DNA from: Acidimicrobiales bacterium | GTDB taxonomy: Bacteria > Actinomycetota > Acidimicrobiia > Acidimicrobiales > Aldehydirespiratoraceae | Assembly (NCBI GenBank): GCA_021604885.1 | Contig: BQJV01000001.1 | Location: 1-64,000, forward strand | Direction: 5' to 3' | Length of the DNA: 64,000 bases | Part shown: piece by piece, positions 53,561 to 61,546 of the stretch | How positions within the stretch are numbered: position 1 is the first letter of the stretch | Layout of the letters: every line of letters begins with the position of its first letter | Translations under genes and position numbers: made by a program | The notes under the pieces: model-generated | The model's input: only the letters and a program-made list of their open reading frames with translations | Database searches by the model: none | Told to the model about the DNA's origin: nothing

Positions 53561-56028
53561 GCCGTCGGGTCCTGTTGAGGGTCGCGGTAGTTCAGCAGGC
53601 GTAGCGCGTTGGCGACGACGACGAGCGTGCTGCCTTCGTGTGCGATGACAGCGATGCTGATGCCGACGCCGGCGATGGTGAGCGGGATAAGGACGGCGAC
53701 GACGCCGAGGCTGAAGTAGAGGTTCTGTTTGATGGTGCGGCTGGCTCGGCGGGCGAGGCCGACGGCGGTGGGCAGTCCGGCGAGGCGGTCGGCGAGCAGA
53801 GCGATGTCGGCGGTTTCAAGGGCGACGTCGCTGCCGGCGGCGCCCATGGCGATGCCGACGTTGGCGGCCGCGAGTGCGGGGGCGTCGTTTACGCCGTCGC
53901 CGACCATGGCGACCCCGTCGGCGGCGGCGAGTCCGTTGACGGCGTCGACTTTGTCGGCAGGCAGGAGCCCCCCGTTGGCTTCGGTGATGCCGACATGGGA
54001 CGCGACGGCGGTCGCGACGCGTTGGTTGTCGCCCGACAGCATCACGATCCGGTCGATACCAAGCGCTCGCAGCGCTTCGATCGCACGCCCGGCGTCGTCG
54101 CGAGGCGTGTCCATAACACCCAACACCCCCAGGAAGCGGGGCCCGTGGGCCACGATCATGGTGGTGCGGCCGCGTGATTCAAGCACGTCTTGGGTGGTGC
54201 GGATGCCGTCGGGGACATCCGTGCCTTCGAAGAGCGCGAGGTTGCCGATCTTGACGGTTTCGCCGTCGACGGTGGCGGTGATGCCCTTGCCGTTGACTGC
54301 GGTGACGTCAGTGGCGGTTGGGATGCGCTCGTCGTCGAGTCGGGGTTCGATGCCGTTGGTGATGGCCCGAGCGATGGGGTGATCGCTGAGTCGCTCGACC
54401 GCGAGCGCGATACTCAGCAGATCGCCTTCGGCTTCGGGGTCGGAGGGTTTGATGTCGGTGAGGCGTGGGCGTCCTTCGGTGAGGGTGCCGGTCTTGTCGA
54501 AAGCGATGGCGTCGACGGTGCCGAGCGCCTCGAGCGGTCCGCCGCCCTTGACCAGGATGCCGGCGCGTGCGGCTCGGGCGATTGCGGCCAACACGGCGCT
54601 GGGGGTGGCGATGGCGAGCGCGCACGGGCTGGCGGCCACCAGGACGGCCATGGCCCGGGCGAAGGAATCAGTGAACGCCTCCCCGGCCAGCGGCGGCACA
54701 ACCAACAGCACGGCGACCAGGGCCAGAACCGAGGGGACGAAGACTCGGACGATGCGTTTGGTAAACCGCTGGGTGGGCGAGATCTGCGTTTCGGCCTCTG
54801 CGACGAGTTGGACCACGCGGGCGAGCGTCGAGTCGGCGGCGACACGCAGCACCATGACTTCGATCGCGCCTGGCCCGTTCAGGGTCCCGGCAAAGGTTCG
54901 ATGCCGCGCTTCGATGGTGTCGACCCCGGCGAGCGCGTCGGTGGGGTCAGCGATGGCGGTCTTGTCGACAGGGACCGATTCGCCGGTGACCGGGGACTCG
55001 TCGATGGCCGTCTCGCCGGCGACGATCACCCCATCGGCGGGGATCCGCTCGTTGGGCCGCACGACCACTACATCCCCAACGACGAGATCAGTGACCGGGA
55101 TTTCGGCTTCGGGGTTCTCTCGTCGGCGCGCCGTTGCGGGGGCCAGGTCGCCGAGCGCTTCGATGGCACTGCGGGCCCGGTTCATGGCGTAGCCCTCGAG
55201 GGCATGTCCCAAGGAAAACAACACCAGCAGGAGCGCCGAGTCCGACCAGTGCCCGATAAACGCGGCCCCCACCGCGGCGATCAGCATCAACTGGTCGATG
55301 TCGAACACGCGAGATCGCACCGACAACCAGGCATCGCGGGCAACGAAGAGACCGGTCACCACCGCAGCTACGACATAGAGGACCGTGACCGAGGCGTCGA
55401 GGTCGCTGAACCAATCCAGGCCCCGCGCCACCAGGTAGACCACCAACGACACCAGGGCAGCACCCAACTCGACCCGACTCGCGCCATGGCCATGGTCATG
55501 CCCGTCATCGGAGTCATGGTCATCTTCATCGTCGTGATCCGGATCGGGCCCCTGCGGAGCCGACCGGGAGCGTGGAGCCAAGTGTCGGAGCGCGACGTGG
55601 ATGGCAGCTTCGTCGGTTGCTGCCTTGTCGTACTCGACGCGCGCCAAGCCTTCGACTGTCACCGCGGCATCGACCACACCGACGGCCGACCGGAGCTGCG
55701 CAGTCAGCGCCGCCGCCCGGCTCGTGTTGCCCACTCCATCCACCCGTCCGACGACATGCCCATATCGGCCGTCGATGCTGGCGCCCGTAGCGCGGACTCG
55801 GTCCGTGAGGCGCTGGATCGAGACCGCCCCCGAAGCGAGATGAAGACACAGCGTCGCCGAGCCAACGGGCGCGGAACCATCAGCGGCGGTGTCGTCGACA
55901 ATGACGTGCACCGAGTCGACACCGTCGAGGCGCTGCAACGAGTTGACCAGGTCGGCCACACAGCGGTCCTGCGCGTCGTGCGCGTGCGGAAGCACTACAT
56001 CGAGATCGAGCTGAAGGTTCTCGCTCAC
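53557..56028 (-). CDS. P1B-type heavy-metal ATPase with SPC motif
   Basis: An 823-aa exporter. The N-terminal 210 residues hold two degenerate HMA-like folds without CxxC (LDLDVVLPHAHDAQDRC; ALTAQLRSAVGVVDAAVTVEGLARVEYD), ending in a metal-binding Asp/His run (DHDDEDDHDSDDGHDHGHG). The core has TGESVPVDK, SPCALAIATPS (P1B-4-type site), FDKTGTLTEG, SDHPIA, GDNQRVATAV and GDGVNDAPAL. SPC ATPases usually transport Co, Fe or Ni. Start GTG 56028 overlaps the methyltransferase stop. Under control of the ArsR gene at 57062. Confidence 0.92.
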   Translation of the reverse strand: MSENLQLDLDVVLPHAHDAQDRCVADLVNSLQRLDGVDSVHVIVDDTAADGSAPVGSATLCLHLASGAVSIQRLTDRVRATGASIDGRYGHVVGRVDGVGNTSRAAALTAQLRSAVGVVDAAVTVEGLARVEYDKAATDEAAIHVALRHLAPRSRSAPQGPDPDHDDEDDHDSDDGHDHGHGASRVELGAALVSLVVYLVARGLDWFSDLDASVTVLYVVAAVVTGLFVARDAWLSVRSRVFDIDQLMLIAAVGAAFIGHWSDSALLLVLFSLGHALEGYAMNRARSAIEALGDLAPATARRRENPEAEIPVTDLVVGDVVVVRPNERIPADGVIVAGETAIDESPVTGESVPVDKTAIADPTDALAGVDTIEARHRTFAGTLNGPGAIEVMVLRVAADSTLARVVQLVAEAETQISPTQRFTKRIVRVFVPSVLALVAVLLVVPPLAGEAFTDSFARAMAVLVAASPCALAIATPSAVLAAIARAARAGILVKGGGPLEALGTVDAIAFDKTGTLTEGRPRLTDIKPSDPEAEGDLLSIALAVERLSDHPIARAITNGIEPRLDDERIPTATDVTAVNGKGITATVDGETVKIGNLALFEGTDVPDGIRTTQDVLESRGRTTMIVAHGPRFLGVLGVMDTPRDDAGRAIEALRALGIDRIVMLSGDNQRVATAVASHVGITEANGGLLPADKVDAVNGLAAADGVAMVGDGVNDAPALAAANVGIAMGAAGSDVALETADIALLADRLAGLPTAVGLARRASRTIKQNLYFSLGVVAVLIPLTIAGVGISIAVIAHEGSTLVVVANALRLLNYRDPQQDPTA

Positions 56029-57065
56029 TCGACGTCCTCCCCGCTCCGTTGGCCCGGTGCGGAGCCGGCCGCCAGATAGACGGCTCCCGCCCATGCTTCC
56101 TCGTACACGACGTCGATGGCGTGGGCATCGATGGCTTCCCACGGCCGGAGTGACCGGTAGGCCTCGGAGACTCCGAACGGGCGACTCAGCGCCGATCCCA
56201 CCCGCACCACCCACTCCGGCCAGCGCTCGGGATCGCGCAAGCCGTTGACGGCGATACGGCCTCCGGGGGGCAGCTGCTCGGCAAGCCGTGCGATCACCTC
56301 GTCGTAGTCGGGCAGCATCTCCATCGCATACGACGACACCACCGCATCAGTGCCAGAGGGCAGGTCGAAGGCCGCCATGTCGGCCTCGATCAGCTCCACG
56401 TTGTTCGAGCCCACGGCGGAGACTCGCCGCCGGGCCCGTTCGAGCATCCCGGGCGACAGGTCCACCCCCACCACGGTCCCGGCTTGGCCAACCGCAGCGG
56501 CAAGCTTCGGCAGGTTGCGGCCGGTGCCGGTACCCAAGTCCACGACCGTGTCGCCGGGTTGGAGGCGAAGCTCCTCGATGGCCTGCTCGGCGAGTCCTTT
56601 CGACCCGAACCAGCCGTAGGGACTCGACAGCAAGTCATAGACCGGGGCCAGCCGGTCATAGAGACTGCGCACCTCTGACGGCTCCAGTACCTCCGCCGCC
56701 GGTTCAGCATCGGCGTTGGCGAGCACGTCGGCCAGATCCTCGCGAACGGGTACCGGAGCAAAGGCCGACACATCGGATCGGCCCGAGTTCCCGGCTGGAT
56801 AGCGGCCCGTCAGTGACCCCGGGACGGCGACCAGCAGCCGGAAGAGCTGCCCCGCGATCTCACCGGCATCTCGGGTCCGCCAGCCCACACCGAGCATCGA
56901 GCCGTGCACACGCAGATGAGACCGCGCCCAGGGCTGGGACAGCACGTGCGCGTCACCGAGCCTCTCCCACGCGGCCTCGACCTCTCCCGCACGCACGCGA
57001 TGGCGTGCGTCTGCGGTGAGCTCGTCGATACGTTGATCGATCGGTTGCGGTGCTCGCCACCTCAC
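56025..57065 (-). CDS. DUF3703-methyltransferase fusion protein
   Basis: A 346-aa two-domain protein. Residues 1-100 match DUF3703 (IDELTADARHRVRAGEVEAAWERLGDAHVL... GSLTGRYPAGNSGRSDVSAFAPVP). Residues about 130-330 are a UbiE-like SAM methyltransferase with motif I VVDLGTGTGRNLPKLA, VVGVDLSPGML, VELIEADMAAF and MLPDYDEVIARLAEQLPPGGRIAVNG. DUF3703 usually occurs as a stand-alone protein in metal-resistance loci, so the fusion is notable. GTG 57065 overlaps the ArsR stop. It may methylate a metal-related or lipid substrate. Confidence 0.85.
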   Translation of the reverse strand: MRWRAPQPIDQRIDELTADARHRVRAGEVEAAWERLGDAHVLSQPWARSHLRVHGSMLGVGWRTRDAGEIAGQLFRLLVAVPGSLTGRYPAGNSGRSDVSAFAPVPVREDLADVLANADAEPAAEVLEPSEVRSLYDRLAPVYDLLSSPYGWFGSKGLAEQAIEELRLQPGDTVVDLGTGTGRNLPKLAAAVGQAGTVVGVDLSPGMLERARRRVSAVGSNNVELIEADMAAFDLPSGTDAVVSSYAMEMLPDYDEVIARLAEQLPPGGRIAVNGLRDPERWPEWVVRVGSALSRPFGVSEAYRSLRPWEAIDAHAIDVVYEEAWAGAVYLAAGSAPGQRSGEDVE

Positions 57066-57445
57066 CGTTCGCCGTCCTCGCCATGGGCGACGTGTTCGCG
57101 CGATAGATCCAACAGCAGACGGACGTGGGCGTCGTCGAGGCGGTAAATGATGTTGCGCCCATCTCGGCGATTCCGCACCACTGCTGCTGACCGCAGCAAG
57201 CGCATCGCCTGAGACACCTTCGTCTCGGAGGTGTCCACCACTGCGGCAATGTCACACACGCACAATTCGCCGGCCTCCAACAAGGCGTACAAGATCCGCA
57301 CCCGCGTCGGATCGCCCAACAGTCGGAACATCTCGGCCAACGCGGCAGCTTCGTCGACGTCCACCAGCGATTCCGCCACCGCCGCAACCCGGCTGGCGTC
57401 CACACGGCGCTCGGCACACCTCTCGACGTCCGTATTTACCTTCAT
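57062..57445 (-). CDS. ArsR-family metal sensor (CadC/CmtR-like)
   Basis: A 127-aa repressor heading the four-gene efflux operon. The helix-turn-helix is AEMFRLLGDPTRVRILYALLEAGELCVCDIAAVVDTSETKVSQAMRLLRSAAVV. The ELCVCD motif is the alpha-3 metal site of CadC/ArsR sensors; an N-terminal Cys (VERCAERR) may complete it, as in CadC. ATG 57445 lies within its presumed operator, and the transcript is probably leaderless. Confidence 0.9.
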   Translation of the reverse strand: MKVNTDVERCAERRVDASRVAAVAESLVDVDEAAALAEMFRLLGDPTRVRILYALLEAGELCVCDIAAVVDTSETKVSQAMRLLRSAAVVRNRRDGRNIIYRLDDAHVRLLLDLSREHVAHGEDGER

Positions 57446-57481
57446 ATCTGTGAAGGTATGTTGTCTTCCGGTGAAAGTCAA
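57437..57481 (-). promoter_or_regulatory. Promoter and operator of the ArsR-methyltransferase-ATPase operon
   Basis: On the minus strand: -35 TTGACT (plus 57476-57481), 17-bp spacer, -10 TACCTT (57453-57458), seven bases, ATG 57445. The perfect dyad TACCTTCA-TATCTG-TGAAGGTA (57437-57458) covers the -10 and start codon. This is an ArsR-type autoregulated site. Confidence 0.75.
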
Positions 57482-57558
57482 TGATGGCTGAGGGAAGCTT
57501 GTTGCGACACTGTGTAATAGTAGTCGAGAAGCATCGAAGGAAGGATGGAGCGACGGCG

Positions 57559-57822
57559 ATGAGTTCATCACTGAACCGGGAGCACCCCTCGGAAGGTCAG
57601 TTGCGGGTCGCTCGCACCCAGCGCCGGCTTCTCGATTCGCTGCTGTCGCCCGAACGCCCGGACCACCTCGTCGCCGATCCGGGCTTCGGTGCCGGGGTTC
57701 AGGAGTTGATCGACGCCGGGTTGGCGGTCGAACGGGTCGGTTCCAACGGTGCGCCAGGTCGTGTCCGCTTGACAAACTGCGGGTTGGCGGCCGCGCTGGC
57801 GATCCTCGACGATGCACGGTGA
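57559..57822 (+). CDS. Small unknown protein divergent from the ArsR operon
   Basis: An 87-aa protein, helical and basic at first (GQLRVARTQRRLLDSLLSPE), then a winged-helix-like end (VQELIDAGLAVERVGSNGAPGRVRLTNCGLAAALAIL). It could be a small DNA-binding protein, but I recognise no family. ATG 57559 with GGAG upstream is preferred over the in-frame ATGs at 57481/57484, which overlap the divergent promoter. Confidence 0.5.
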   Translation: MSSSLNREHPSEGQLRVARTQRRLLDSLLSPERPDHLVADPGFGAGVQELIDAGLAVERVGSNGAPGRVRLTNCGLAAALAILDDAR

Positions 57823-57948
57823 CGACCGGCCGCATCGCCGAAGTCACGAAGGAACGCAGCACCATGCGTGAGAGCATCCTTCGTCGTGTTCGTAGTGGCC
57901 GCGCCGGTGTCGACCTCGGCCGGTCCGCCATGACCCTCTGGAGAAACA

Positions 57949-58737
57949 TTGACGACAACCGACGTTGACCGCTCCGATGCATCGCCGCCGGCGCTCGATC
58001 ACGAAGCTCGCGTCTCGGGTCTGCGCCGGCTGCTGCCGACGACGCCCGGTCAGCGCATGGTCGGGGTCATCGCGCTCATGTTTCTCGCCGGCAGTATCGG
58101 CTACTTCATCGGAGTACGCGAGGGCGACTCCCCGCCGGGCGACTCCGCCGATGTCGGGTTCCTCTATGACATGTCGGCGCATCATGAACAGGCGGTGCAG
58201 CTCTCGATGATCCAGCTGGCCAACGGGTCCGAGCCGTCGGTCCATGCGTTCGCCCGCGAGATCATCCGATCACAGTCCTACGAGATCGGCCTTATGCAGA
58301 TGCGACTCGGCATGTGGGGATTCGATCCCGCGTCGCGCGAGCAAGAGCCAATGGCATGGATGGGGATGTCGGTTCCCAGCACCGACGCGATGCCCGGCAT
58401 GGCCGATGCCGCAGAACTCGAGACCTTCCGCGACGCCCAGGGCCCCGAGACCGATGCGCTGTTCTTGGCCTTGATGAGCGATCACCATGCCGGCGGCGTG
58501 GCCATGGCCCAGGACGCTGCGAGCCGTGCCGAAGACGCCTGGGTCGTCGACACCGCAGAACGGATGGCGCGCATCCAAGCCTCGGAGATCGCCGAGATGG
58601 AATTCGCCCGCGAAGCAGCCGGACTGCCCTCGTCACCGGCCGGATTCGTTGCCGACTTCGGACCCGACGCAGCAGACATGGGTGAGATGGACATGGACCC
58701 ATCGCAGTCGGACATGGACAACGACGACGGCGGCTGA
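57949..58737 (+). CDS. DUF305-domain membrane-anchored protein
   Basis: A 262-aa protein. A cytoplasmic N-terminus and one membrane anchor (MVGVIALMFLAGSIGYFIGV, about residues 37-56) are followed by an extracytoplasmic DUF305 domain with its paired motifs VGFLYDMSAHHEQAVQLS and FLALMSDHHAGGVAMAQ; MxxHHxxA histidines and many methionines suggest copper or other metal binding. The tail is Met/Asp-rich (MGEMDMDPSQSDMD). TTG 57949 is used because GGAGAAAC lies just upstream. Role in periplasmic metal handling is inferred. Confidence 0.87.
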   Translation: MTTTDVDRSDASPPALDHEARVSGLRRLLPTTPGQRMVGVIALMFLAGSIGYFIGVREGDSPPGDSADVGFLYDMSAHHEQAVQLSMIQLANGSEPSVHAFAREIIRSQSYEIGLMQMRLGMWGFDPASREQEPMAWMGMSVPSTDAMPGMADAAELETFRDAQGPETDALFLALMSDHHAGGVAMAQDAASRAEDAWVVDTAERMARIQASEIAEMEFAREAAGLPSSPAGFVADFGPDAADMGEMDMDPSQSDMDNDDGG

Positions 58738-58758
58738 GCTGTCGCCCACTGCCTGACG

Positions 58759-59283
58759 TCACGAGCTGCGGGGCCCGACGATGCCAGACTTGCGACGAAC
58801 CACTCGGGCGAAGGTCAGCACGGCGACGCCGGCGATCACCATGCCCGCAGCGACGACGGCCGTGCGCCACCGGGGCTCGCTCTGGGCCCCAGAGTTGAGC
58901 TCGTGTTCGAAGGTGACTGCGTCGCCGGCGACCACGATGCGAACCGTGATCAACCACGCCTCCTCACCCAGCTCGGGCAGGAGGACCTGGTAGGCACCGC
59001 CGAGTTCGTTGCCGACCAGCGGTCCGACTTGTCTCGTTTCGCTAACGGCATTCACCTCGACCCTGGCCCCCCGTACCGGGAGTCCAGTGGACGGATCGTT
59101 GACAACGACTGTGTACAGCAGGTCGGTCCCCGCGATCTCCTCGTCGAACGCCTCCACGGCAAAGGGCCCGACGTCGCCGGAGAACTCCGGATCGCCGTGG
59201 GCCGCGGCCGGCAACGCACCACCGAGCCCGACCCCGATGACCAGGGCCAGTGCGCCAAGGCACCGGCGAAGCGCGACGGTCAT
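58759..59283 (-). CDS. Exported YtkA/FixH-like protein with C-terminal anchor
   Basis: A 174-aa protein with a signal peptide (LGALALVIGVGLGGALPAAAHG), a beta-sandwich domain (AGTDLLYTVVVNDPSTGLPVRGARVEVNAV... AYQVLLPELGEEAWLITVRIVV) like YtkA/FixH or CopC-type modules, and a C-terminal helix (TAVVAAGMVIAGVAVLTFARVV) with a basic end. The AAAHG start of the mature protein resembles CopC, where the His binds copper. ATG overlaps the uppP stop. Probably a periplasmic copper/redox protein. Confidence 0.7.
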   Translation of the reverse strand: MTVALRRCLGALALVIGVGLGGALPAAAHGDPEFSGDVGPFAVEAFDEEIAGTDLLYTVVVNDPSTGLPVRGARVEVNAVSETRQVGPLVGNELGGAYQVLLPELGEEAWLITVRIVVAGDAVTFEHELNSGAQSEPRWRTAVVAAGMVIAGVAVLTFARVVRRKSGIVGPRSS

Positions 59284-60260
59284 AGCTGTGTCGTGGCCAA
59301 CGCGACGACAGCGACCACACAGGCGATCGAGATCCGGTACCAGCCGAAGATCGACAGCGGTCGACGTTGGAGGTAGGCGACCATCCACGTCACCGCCAAC
59401 CACGCGGTGACCGCCGCAGCAGCGACCCCGACAATACTGCTACGCCACCCGAAGGTGGCTGTGATTGCGTCGCCACCGCTGAGCAACTCATAGCCGGTGG
59501 CGGCCGAGAGTGTGACCAATCCCAACAAGAAGCTGAACTCCACTGCGGCAGGAAGACCCATGCCAACCGCCAGCGCCGCGATGATCGTGATCAGGCTGCG
59601 GCTCGTTCCCGGCCACAGCGCCAGGACCTGGGCCGCACCGATGATCGCCGCGGCCCCGATGGACAGCTCCTCGAGCGGACGGGTGGCCGATGTGGTGGTG
59701 AGTCGTGGCCACAAGAGCGCCAAGCCGCCGACAACCCACGCGGCCAAGATGGGCCAGGTACTGAAGAGATTGTTCTTGATGGCATCACCCGCCACCAACC
59801 CCACCACCGCGGCCGGCACGAACGCGGTGAGGATCGCGAGCGCCAGTCGCCGCCCTGCCGGATCGAATCCGAGCACGCCTCGAGCGAGCGTGACGACGCG
59901 GCGACGATACAAGCCGAGCACGGCGGCAATCGCGCCGACCTGGATGACGATCGCATACGAGTCAGCGGCGGTTTTGCCCTCCGGCGTGCTGGTGAGACCA
60001 AGGAGAACTTCGGTGATCGCAAGGTGAGCCGTGGAGCTGACAGGGAGGTACTCGGTCACCCCCTCGATCATCCCGAGCACCAGCGCCTCGCTCGTGGAGA
60101 GCTCCGCGTCCCCGGCCTCGGCGGCCGCGCTCGCCGCTACAGCCACGAGTACACCGATGACCAACGCTCCCACGCACCATCGCCGGACCGTTCGATGGCC
60201 GGCGGGGCCTTCACGTCGCGCCAGCGCTCTGCTCGCGATCGAGTTTCGCTGCTGTACCAA
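59280..60260 (-). CDS. uppP: Undecaprenyl-diphosphatase (UppP/BacA family)
   Basis: A 326-aa membrane phosphatase that recycles the cell-wall lipid carrier. The family motifs EGVTEYLPVSSTAHLAI and ALWPGTSRSLITI are intact. An N-terminal extension with an extra hydrophobic segment (VGALVIGVLVAVAASAAAEAG) precedes the usual start, so it is longer than the typical 270 aa. TTG 60260 is assumed; start not certain. Coupled to the YtkA-like gene downstream. UppP homologues in copper/metal islands often carry this neighbour. Confidence 0.9.
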   Translation of the reverse strand: MVQQRNSIASRALARREGPAGHRTVRRWCVGALVIGVLVAVAASAAAEAGDAELSTSEALVLGMIEGVTEYLPVSSTAHLAITEVLLGLTSTPEGKTAADSYAIVIQVGAIAAVLGLYRRRVVTLARGVLGFDPAGRRLALAILTAFVPAAVVGLVAGDAIKNNLFSTWPILAAWVVGGLALLWPRLTTTSATRPLEELSIGAAAIIGAAQVLALWPGTSRSLITIIAALAVGMGLPAAVEFSFLLGLVTLSAATGYELLSGGDAITATFGWRSSIVGVAAAAVTAWLAVTWMVAYLQRRPLSIFGWYRISIACVVAVVALATTQL

Positions 60261-60292
60261 AGGATCCGACCGTCTACCACGCAGGGGGTGTT

Positions 60293-60311
60293 ATGCTACT
60301 GACTGTAGCAT
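60293..60311. promoter_or_regulatory. Palindrome between uppP and the CPBP protease gene
   Basis: ATGCTAC-TGACT-GTAGCAT, a perfect 7-bp dyad in the divergent promoter region, touching ATG 60310. It resembles the TAC...GTA form of BlaI/CopY operators. A BlaI-family repressor is encoded at 63405. Confidence 0.5.
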
Positions 60312-61095
60312 GTTGCGCGATGTGTGCTCTCGACCTCCGATCGAACGCCGGAGCTCCAGCCGGCGACCGCCGGTGGTGAGTCGCTCGCTGCGACACCTCT
60401 TGCCGGTCTCGGACCCCAACCACGCGACAGGGGCGAGGATGTGGCCGGCGTGGCTGGCATTTGTGGGCTGGGTGTCGGCCGTGTCGCTCGCCGCGTTCGG
60501 CTCGACGGTCGCGATCGTCGCTGGTTCGACTGCGGACGGCAGCGTCTCACTGCTGTTGAGCCAAGTCGGACTGTGGACCGGTTTCGTGGCAACCGCGGTC
60601 GTGGCCAGTCGTCGTTTCGGCTCGGGCGACGTCCGAGCCGACTTCGGGTTCGCTATCACGTTCGCCGACATCGCGAAGTCGATGCTGATCGGTGTGGCCG
60701 TGCAGGTTCTCGTCGTTCCCGGGATCTATCTCCCGCTGATTGCAGCGGGTGTGGAGCTGGACATCTCCGGGCCCGCAGAGACGCTCTTCCGAGACGTCTC
60801 GGGTCTCGAGAAGTTCGCCATTGCGGCAGGGGTGATCGCCGTTGCGCCGGTAGCAGAGGAGCTGCTGTTTCGCGGTGTCCTTCTGGGTGGGCTGATCCAG
60901 AGCATCGGCGATCGGGGCGCAGTGTGGGTGAGCGCGGTCGTGTTTGCCGCGAGCCACTTCCAGATGGTGCAGTTCCCGGGCCTGTTGGCCATCGGGTTGG
61001 CGTTGGCGTGGCTGGCTCGGCGCACCGGCGGCTTGGCGGCACCGATCTGGGCCCACGCCGCCTTCAACGCCACCACTGTTGCTTTCCTCTGGTGA
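60310..61095 (+). CDS. CPBP-family intramembrane metalloprotease
   Basis: A 261-aa membrane protein of the CAAX protease/bacteriocin-processing family. The catalytic motifs VAEELLFRGVLLGGL (EExxxR), VVFAASHFQM and IWAHAAFNATTVAF are present, within about six helices. It is divergent from uppP, with the BlaI-like palindrome at its start. The substrate is unknown; such proteins process or confer immunity to membrane-active peptides. Confidence 0.88.
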   Translation: MLRDVCSRPPIERRSSSRRPPVVSRSLRHLLPVSDPNHATGARMWPAWLAFVGWVSAVSLAAFGSTVAIVAGSTADGSVSLLLSQVGLWTGFVATAVVASRRFGSGDVRADFGFAITFADIAKSMLIGVAVQVLVVPGIYLPLIAAGVELDISGPAETLFRDVSGLEKFAIAAGVIAVAPVAEELLFRGVLLGGLIQSIGDRGAVWVSAVVFAASHFQMVQFPGLLAIGLALAWLARRTGGLAAPIWAHAAFNATTVAFLW

Positions 61096-61166
61096 GTCAC
61101 GGCGATCGCGCCACAAGCGCCACAGCCCCGAGTACCAAACTGCGACAGACTGTACGATTTGGTTCC

Positions 61167-61208
61167 ATGTTCACTCATCAGTTCACGCTTCCCGGCTGGT
61201 TCCGGTGA
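61167..61208 (+). CDS. Possible 13-residue leader peptide
   Basis: ATG 61167 opens MFTHQFTLPGWFR and stops with TGA overlapping the next GTG start as GTGA. The same coupling style joins most genes here. A TACGAT -10-like element lies eight bases before the ATG. It may serve only to deliver ribosomes to the following gene. Confidence 0.3.
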   Translation: MFTHQFTLPGWFR

Positions 61209-61546
61209 CGGGTCTCGACGTGCTCGCGGTAGCGGTTGGTAGCACGGTCGGGGCTGCCTTGGGAGTGCGGGCATGGCGGCAGGTCCCCGATAACCGTGCT
61301 GATCGTGTCGCTGCCGAGGGTGAGTCCGCGCAGGAGCGGGATCTGCACCAGCAGTGCGACTCGATCATCGTGCGTCTGACCCGACGTGCCGACGAGGGCT
61401 CCGTAGATCGGCTGTCCCTCGATCGGGCCCACTTCTTTCACGACATCGCCACTCGCGCCGGCTGTCCTTCTGAGCGGAGCGCGGCCCGAAGCGAGCTAGT
61501 GGCGATAGAGAAGGCGACTTCCCACAACGAATCGTGTGGCTCGTGA
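61205..61546 (+). CDS. Unknown small protein with N-terminal membrane segment
   Basis: A 113-aa protein: one hydrophobic stretch (LDVLAVAVGSTVGAALGVRAW) then a charged helical region (DRVAAEGESAQERDLHQQC, RLTRRADEGSVDRLSLDRAHFFHDIATRAGCPSERSAARSELVAIEK). No family recognised. GTG 61205 is coupled to the 13-residue ORF upstream and its stop overlaps the start of the lipoprotein gene (GTGA), indicating one operon. Confidence 0.5.
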   Translation: MTGLDVLAVAVGSTVGAALGVRAWRQVPDNRADRVAAEGESAQERDLHQQCDSIIVRLTRRADEGSVDRLSLDRAHFFHDIATRAGCPSERSAARSELVAIEKATSHNESCGS

